Assembly: GCA_903925985.1 (NCBI GenBank)
Contig: CAIYHK010000028.1
Coordinates: forward strand, 1-8,678
Reading direction: 5' to 3'
Origin: an uncultured Actinomycetes bacterium
GTDB lineage: Bacteria > Actinomycetota > Acidimicrobiia > Acidimicrobiales > Ilumatobacteraceae
Length of the DNA stretch: 8,678 nt
The stretch's first letter is position 1. Each line of letters begins with the position of its first letter. The notes below the pieces were generated by a model. That model was given only the letters and a program-made list of their open reading frames with translations. It ran no database searches and was not told where the DNA came from. Positions 5,127 through 8,678 of this stretch are shown here, piece by piece. A program made the position numbers and the translations under genes.

Positions 5127-7988
5127 ATGGCAGCATCCGAACCAAGTAGCGAATCGACACGGCAAGATCCGCCCAAGTTCAGGTACAACGCTGCCCTAGC
5201 TGCTGGTATCGAGTCGCGTTGGCAGGACTATTGGGATGCGAATGGCACATTCAACGCCCCGAATCCTGCTGGGCCACTCGCAGAGCCAGAAAAAGTTGCA
5301 GGCAGAGAGAAACTCTTTGTGCTTGACATGTTCCCCTATCCATCAGGTGCCGGGCTACATGTTGGCCATCCGCTTGGTTATATCGGTACCGATGTGTTCG
5401 CGCGTTACAAGCGCATGAAGGGATTCAACGTTCTGCATGCGCTTGGCTACGACTCTTTTGGTCTGCCCGCAGAACAACACGCGATCGCAACCGGCATTCA
5501 TCCACGGGAAAACACTGAATCAAACATCGCCAACATGCGTCGGCAATTGCGCCGCCTTGGGCTCGGTCACGATCCACGCCGAAGCGTCAGTACAACGGAT
5601 GTTGAGTACTACCGCTGGACCCAGTGGGTATTTCAGCAAATCTTCAATGCGTGGTACGACCCGACGATTAACAAAGCACGACACATTGATGAACTCGAAG
5701 CCCAATACCGCGATGGGAAACGCAAAACTCCCGATGGACGCAAGTGGCAAGACCTGAGTTTCACGGAGCAGCGCAAGGTAATTGATAGCCAGCGCCTCGC
5801 TTACTTGTCGGATGCTCCCGTCAACTGGTGCCCCGGGCTTGGAACAATCCTTGCCAACGAAGAAGTCACGGCAGAGGGTCGAAGCGACATTGGCAATTAC
5901 CCGGTATTCAAGCGCAACATGCGCCAGTGGACCATGCGCATAACTGCATACGCCGATCGTTTGATTGATGATCTGGACCGCTTGAATTGGCCAGAGCCAA
6001 TCAAACTCATGCAGCGCAACTGGATTGGTCGCAGCGAAGGTGCACGCGTGCGTTTTGCATCATCCGCGGGCGCAATTGAGGTGTTCACAACCCGACCCGA
6101 CACATTGTTCGGTGCAACTTTCATGGTGCTCTCCCCAGAGCATCCATTTGTTGATTCGCTAGCTACGCAAGAGCAGCGTTCCGCTGTTGATGCATACCGA
6201 ATTGAAGCTGCGAAGGCTGATGATGCATCACGCCAAGACGACACTCGCACCAAGACCGGTGTTTTTACTGGCGCGTTTGCAACAAACCCTTTGAATGGAG
6301 CGCAGATCCCGATTTGGATTGCGGACTACGTACTGATGGGCTACGGCACCGGGGCAATCATGGCTGTTCCCGCGGGCGACCAACGCGACTTTGAGTTCGC
6401 ACGCAAGTTCGATTTACCCATCGTTGCTGTGCAGATGCCACCTGTTGAGTGGTTTGCCGATCACAGCATCGAACCAACGGCCGATTGTTCTACGTGGACT
6501 GAAGCATTCGTGGGCGAAGGCGAATTCATCAACTCATCCAACGATGAAATCTCCCTTAACGGCAAGCACTCCTTGGCAGAGAGTAAGCGCAAGATCAGCG
6601 AATGGCTCGAACAAAAAGGAACAGGTTCCGTAGCAGTCACTTACAAACTCCGTGACTGGCTCTTTGCGCGCCAAAGGTATTGGGGTGAACCCTTCCCCAT
6701 TGTTTATGACGCTGAGGACAACCCAATTGCGGTGCCTGAACATCTTCTCCCGGTGCAACTCCCCGAACTTGATGACTTCAAGCCGCAGGCACTTGACCCC
6801 GATGACGATAAGTCAGCGCCACAACCACCACTGTCGCGCGCAAAAGAGTGGGTGCAAGTTGAACTTGATCTCGGAGATGGAAAAAAGACTTATCGACGCG
6901 AACTGAATGTGATGCCTCAGTGGGCTGGGTCGTGTTGGTATGAACTGCGTTATTTAGATCCGACCAACACCGAGCGTTTCGTTGATCCCGAAGTCGAGCG
7001 TTACTGGATGGGGCCACGCGATGCATCACACACTGGTGGTGTTGATTTGTATGTCGGCGGTGTCGAGCATGCGGTACTGCACCTTCTCTATGCGCGTTTC
7101 TGGCACAAGGTGCTCTTTGATCTTGGCCACGTCAGCAGTGCTGAACCATTTCATCGTCTGTTTAACCAGGGATACATTCAGGCATACGCCTACCGCGACA
7201 TGCGTGGACAACCCGTGCCCGCGTATGAAGTCATCGAAAACGATGGCGCATACACATGGAATAACGAACCCGTTACGCGCGAATACGGGAAAATGGGCAA
7301 GAGCCTGAAGAACATCGTGACGCCTGACGAGATGTACGACGAATATGGCGCGGATACATTTCGCTTGTACGAGATGTCGATGGGTCCACTTGAAGCGAGT
7401 CGCCCCTGGAACACACGTGATGTCATTGGCATGCAGCGGTTCTTGCAACGCCTGTGGCGAAGTGTGGTGGACGAAGACTCGGGTGAATTACGCGTAGCTG
7501 ACACCCCCGCTCCTCTGGAGCTGCGCCGCTTACTGCACAAGACCATTGAAGGTGTCGGCAATGACATGGAGAATCTGCGCTTCAACACCGCGATTGCCAA
7601 ACTCATTGAGTTAAACAACGCAACAACGCAACATTTGAACCACCACGGGTCAACTCCACGCGAAGTTGCCGACGCTGCGGCCCTGATGCTTGCGCCATTG
7701 TGCCCACACATGGCCGAAGAGATCTGGTCGCGCCTAGGGCACTCTGAATCGGTCACGTACGTCACTTTTCCCGCTTCAGACCCTGCGTTGCTTGAATCGG
7801 AGACAATCGAAATACCCGTGCAAGTGAACGGCAAAGTCAGGACCAAGCTCGTGGTTGCCAAGGACACAGACGAGCCGACACTGCGCTCGCTTGCTCTGGC
7901 AGACCCCAAGGTTGCCGAGATCCTCGGCGGCAATGACCCCAAGAAACTGATCGTTGTTCCGGGCCGCCTCGTCAACATCGTCGCCTGA
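5127..7988 (+). CDS. leuS: Leucyl-tRNA synthetase
   Basis: This class Ia aminoacyl-tRNA synthetase charges tRNA-Leu with leucine and hydrolyses mischarged products. The length, 953 residues, is usual for actinobacterial LeuRS. The catalytic Rossmann fold has the HIGH motif as HVGH at 78-81 within [16 protein letters not shown]. The inserted CP1 editing domain includes the threonine-rich TTRPDTLFG from 321 and [21 protein letters not shown] at 405-425, with both conserved Asp residues. The leucine-specific region precedes KMGKS at 722-726, a known variant of KMSKS. The anticodon-binding helical domain and the C-terminal tRNA-binding domain ([15 protein letters not shown] near 900) complete the protein. 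The segment [15 protein letters not shown] replaces the zinc-binding cysteine pair seen in some LeuRS. The ATG start gives an N-terminus with a short Ser/Glu-rich lead and fits the -10 element just upstream. It is transcribed divergently from rbfA. Confidence 0.98.
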   Translation: MAASEPSSESTRQDPPKFRYNAALAAGIESRWQDYWDANGTFNAPNPAGPLAEPEKVAGREKLFVLDMFPYPSGAGLHVGHPLGYIGTDVFARYKRMKGFNVLHALGYDSFGLPAEQHAIATGIHPRENTESNIANMRRQLRRLGLGHDPRRSVSTTDVEYYRWTQWVFQQIFNAWYDPTINKARHIDELEAQYRDGKRKTPDGRKWQDLSFTEQRKVIDSQRLAYLSDAPVNWCPGLGTILANEEVTAEGRSDIGNYPVFKRNMRQWTMRITAYADRLIDDLDRLNWPEPIKLMQRNWIGRSEGARVRFASSAGAIEVFTTRPDTLFGATFMVLSPEHPFVDSLATQEQRSAVDAYRIEAAKADDASRQDDTRTKTGVFTGAFATNPLNGAQIPIWIADYVLMGYGTGAIMAVPAGDQRDFEFARKFDLPIVAVQMPPVEWFADHSIEPTADCSTWTEAFVGEGEFINSSNDEISLNGKHSLAESKRKISEWLEQKGTGSVAVTYKLRDWLFARQRYWGEPFPIVYDAEDNPIAVPEHLLPVQLPELDDFKPQALDPDDDKSAPQPPLSRAKEWVQVELDLGDGKKTYRRELNVMPQWAGSCWYELRYLDPTNTERFVDPEVERYWMGPRDASHTGGVDLYVGGVEHAVLHLLYARFWHKVLFDLGHVSSAEPFHRLFNQGYIQAYAYRDMRGQPVPAYEVIENDGAYTWNNEPVTREYGKMGKSLKNIVTPDEMYDEYGADTFRLYEMSMGPLEASRPWNTRDVIGMQRFLQRLWRSVVDEDSGELRVADTPAPLELRRLLHKTIEGVGNDMENLRFNTAIAKLIELNNATTQHLNHHGSTPREVADAAALMLAPLCPHMAEEIWSRLGHSESVTYVTFPASDPALLESETIEIPVQVNGKVRTKLVVAKDTDEPTLRSLALADPKVAEILGGNDPKKLIVVPGRLVNIVA

Positions 7989-8023
7989 TTCAAGCGCCGA
8001 CCCGGGCTAGGTCATCAAATCCC

Positions 8024-8040
8024 AAATAGGGTTAGTATTT
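8024..8040. promoter_or_regulatory. AT-rich dyad AAATA-N7-TATTT upstream of the acyl-CoA dehydrogenase gene
   Basis: Arms AAATA (8024-8028) and TATTT (8036-8040) are perfect inverted copies around a 7-base centre. The dyad overlaps the candidate -10 element, so it is placed where a repressor of a lipid-catabolism gene could act, as TetR-type regulators often do. The arms are short and AT-rich, so chance is a serious alternative. Confidence 0.25.
8033..8038 (+). promoter_or_regulatory. Weak -10 candidate TAGTAT for the acyl-CoA dehydrogenase gene
   Basis: TAGTAT fits TANNNT and would start transcription near 8045, giving a leader of about 41 bases. No convincing -35 lies 16-18 bases upstream. 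The gene could instead be read through from leuS, since no strong terminator is seen in the 97-base gap. Confidence 0.3.
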
Positions 8041-8074
8041 TGAAGTTCATCGCGTTGTCTGCGCGTGCTTTGAC

Positions 8075-8080
8075 GGGGAG
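8075..8080 (+). promoter_or_regulatory. Ribosome binding site GGGGAG of the acyl-CoA dehydrogenase gene
   Basis: The purine-rich GGGGAG ends 5 bases before the ATG at 8086 and supports that start. Confidence 0.6.
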
Positions 8081-8085
8081 TATCC

Positions 8086-8678
8086 ATGGGGGAAATCGAC
8101 ACCAGTGCCGATAACGAGACCTTTCGTCAGCAGTTGCGTGAAGCCTTTGCCGCAGCCAACCCAGGTAAGCCTGGTGCATCTGCTGAAGAGCGTCGACAGT
8201 GGGTACGCGAGTATCACGGGAAGTTGATGGAAATGCGGGCCAATGGCCCGAGTTGGCCGCGCGAATACGGAGGCATGGATCTTCCATTTGAGAAGCAGGT
8301 CATCTACGCCGAGGAGTCGGCAAAGGCACGTGTGCCAGGCCAGCTCGGAACCGGTTACTCGATTTGTGGTCCAACCATTATCAAATACGCCACTTCGGAT
8401 CAGAAAGAACGCTGGCTTCCTGCACTACTCAGTTCACGCGAAGCATGGGCGCAGGGATTTTCTGAGCCAGAAGCGGGCTCGGATTTGCCAAACCTCAAAA
8501 CCTCGGCAGTGCGTGACGGCGACTACTACATCGTCAATGGCCAAAAGTTGTGGAGCAGCAATGGTCATTCGGCTGACCGACTCTTCACCCTTGTGCGCAC
8601 AGGCACACCTGGGCCCGATCAACCCAAGCATTGGGGAATTTCTTATCTGATTATCGATGCCAAGACACCCGGCATCAC
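8086..8678 (+). CDS. Acyl-CoA dehydrogenase, N-terminal part (3' end outside window)
   Basis: The frame stays open from the ATG to the window edge, giving 197 complete codons. Acyl-CoA dehydrogenases oxidise acyl-CoA thioesters at the alpha-beta bond with FAD, passing electrons to ETF. The N-terminal helical domain contains WPREYGG at 57-63, the usual start-of-core signature. The middle domain begins with WAQGFSEPEAGSDL at 121-134, the flavin- and substrate-contacting loop. It continues with the strand pair DGDYYIVNGQKLWSSNGHSAD (about 144-164) and FTLVRT. The catalytic base, found in the C-terminal domain, is outside the window, so substrate class cannot be given. Middle-domain features resemble the large FadE-like families common in actinobacteria, including those for steroid and branched-chain substrates. 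It lies 97 bases after leuS on the same strand. Confidence 0.93.
   Translation, partial: MGEIDTSADNETFRQQLREAFAAANPGKPGASAEERRQWVREYHGKLMEMRANGPSWPREYGGMDLPFEKQVIYAEESAKARVPGQLGTGYSICGPTIIKYATSDQKERWLPALLSSREAWAQGFSEPEAGSDLPNLKTSAVRDGDYYIVNGQKLWSSNGHSADRLFTLVRTGTPGPDQPKHWGISYLIIDAKTPGI

Noticed and set aside
7290..7304. KMGKS instead of KMSKS in LeuRS as a defect
   Set aside because: The Gly variant is, as far as I recall, common in actinobacterial LeuRS, and the flanking sequence is fully conserved; not a sign of inactivity.
7190..7993. Long open frame (267 codons) antisense to the end of leuS
   Set aside because: The predicted protein is Ser/Arg-rich with no recognisable motif, and lies fully opposite well-conserved LeuRS sequence. 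It is a shadow of leuS codon bias.
7999..8013. Hairpin GACC-N7-GGTC after leuS as an intrinsic terminator
   Set aside because: The stem is only 4 bp with a 7-base loop and no T-run follows, so termination here is not supported.
1..8678. Mobile element, prophage, defence system or CRISPR array
   Set aside because: No transposase, integrase, terminal inverted repeats, target duplications, regularly spaced repeats or defence-type proteins are visible; all genes are core metabolism or translation genes.

Overview
The window looks like an ordinary chromosomal segment of an actinobacterium. The main evidence is a single-polypeptide F420-precursor synthase (FbiC, CofG and CofH domains fused), a LeuRS with the KMGKS form of the KMSKS motif, an rbfA-truB-ribF cluster, GTG starts, and promoters that appear leaderless. 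GC content looks moderate (mid-50s percent by eye, not computed). That, with a neighbouring acyl-CoA dehydrogenase, would fit Acidimicrobiia or a similar aquatic lineage, but this placement is only an inference. There are no mobile elements, tRNAs, rRNAs or CRISPR arrays.

Layout: (1) 1-351, +, the C-terminal end of a VOC-fold protein resembling methylmalonyl-CoA epimerase, whose usual metal ligands appear to be lost. (2) 352-483, a 132-base leader with three CCTTCGGG repeats, two small dyads and a good promoter for fbiC. (3) 484-2832, +, fbiC. (4) 2822-5070, -, the cluster rbfA, truB, ribF (transcribed in that order), whose last gene runs 11 bases into the end of fbiC. (5) 5071-5126, a compact divergent promoter region with a perfect 13-bp interrupted palindrome. 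(6) 5127-7988, +, leuS. (7) 7989-8085, a short gap with a weak promoter and an AT-rich dyad. (8) 8086-8678, +, the start of an acyl-CoA dehydrogenase gene that leaves the window. No gene-free stretch exceeds 300 bases.

How the genes fit together: RbfA (30S maturation), TruB (tRNA pseudouridine 55) and LeuRS (tRNA-Leu charging) all serve translation, and the first two share a promoter region with leuS. RibF makes FMN and FAD, and FbiC makes FO, the deazaflavin core of F420. FbiC uses the riboflavin-pathway intermediate 5-amino-6-ribitylaminouracil, so the two convergent, overlapping genes both deal with flavin-type cofactors. The acyl-CoA dehydrogenase at the right edge is an FAD enzyme of lipid catabolism.

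I did not find a novel multi-gene system. The observations most worth a second look are the regulatory architecture between rbfA and leuS, the repeat-rich fbiC leader, the fbiC/ribF overlap, and the degenerate VOC protein.
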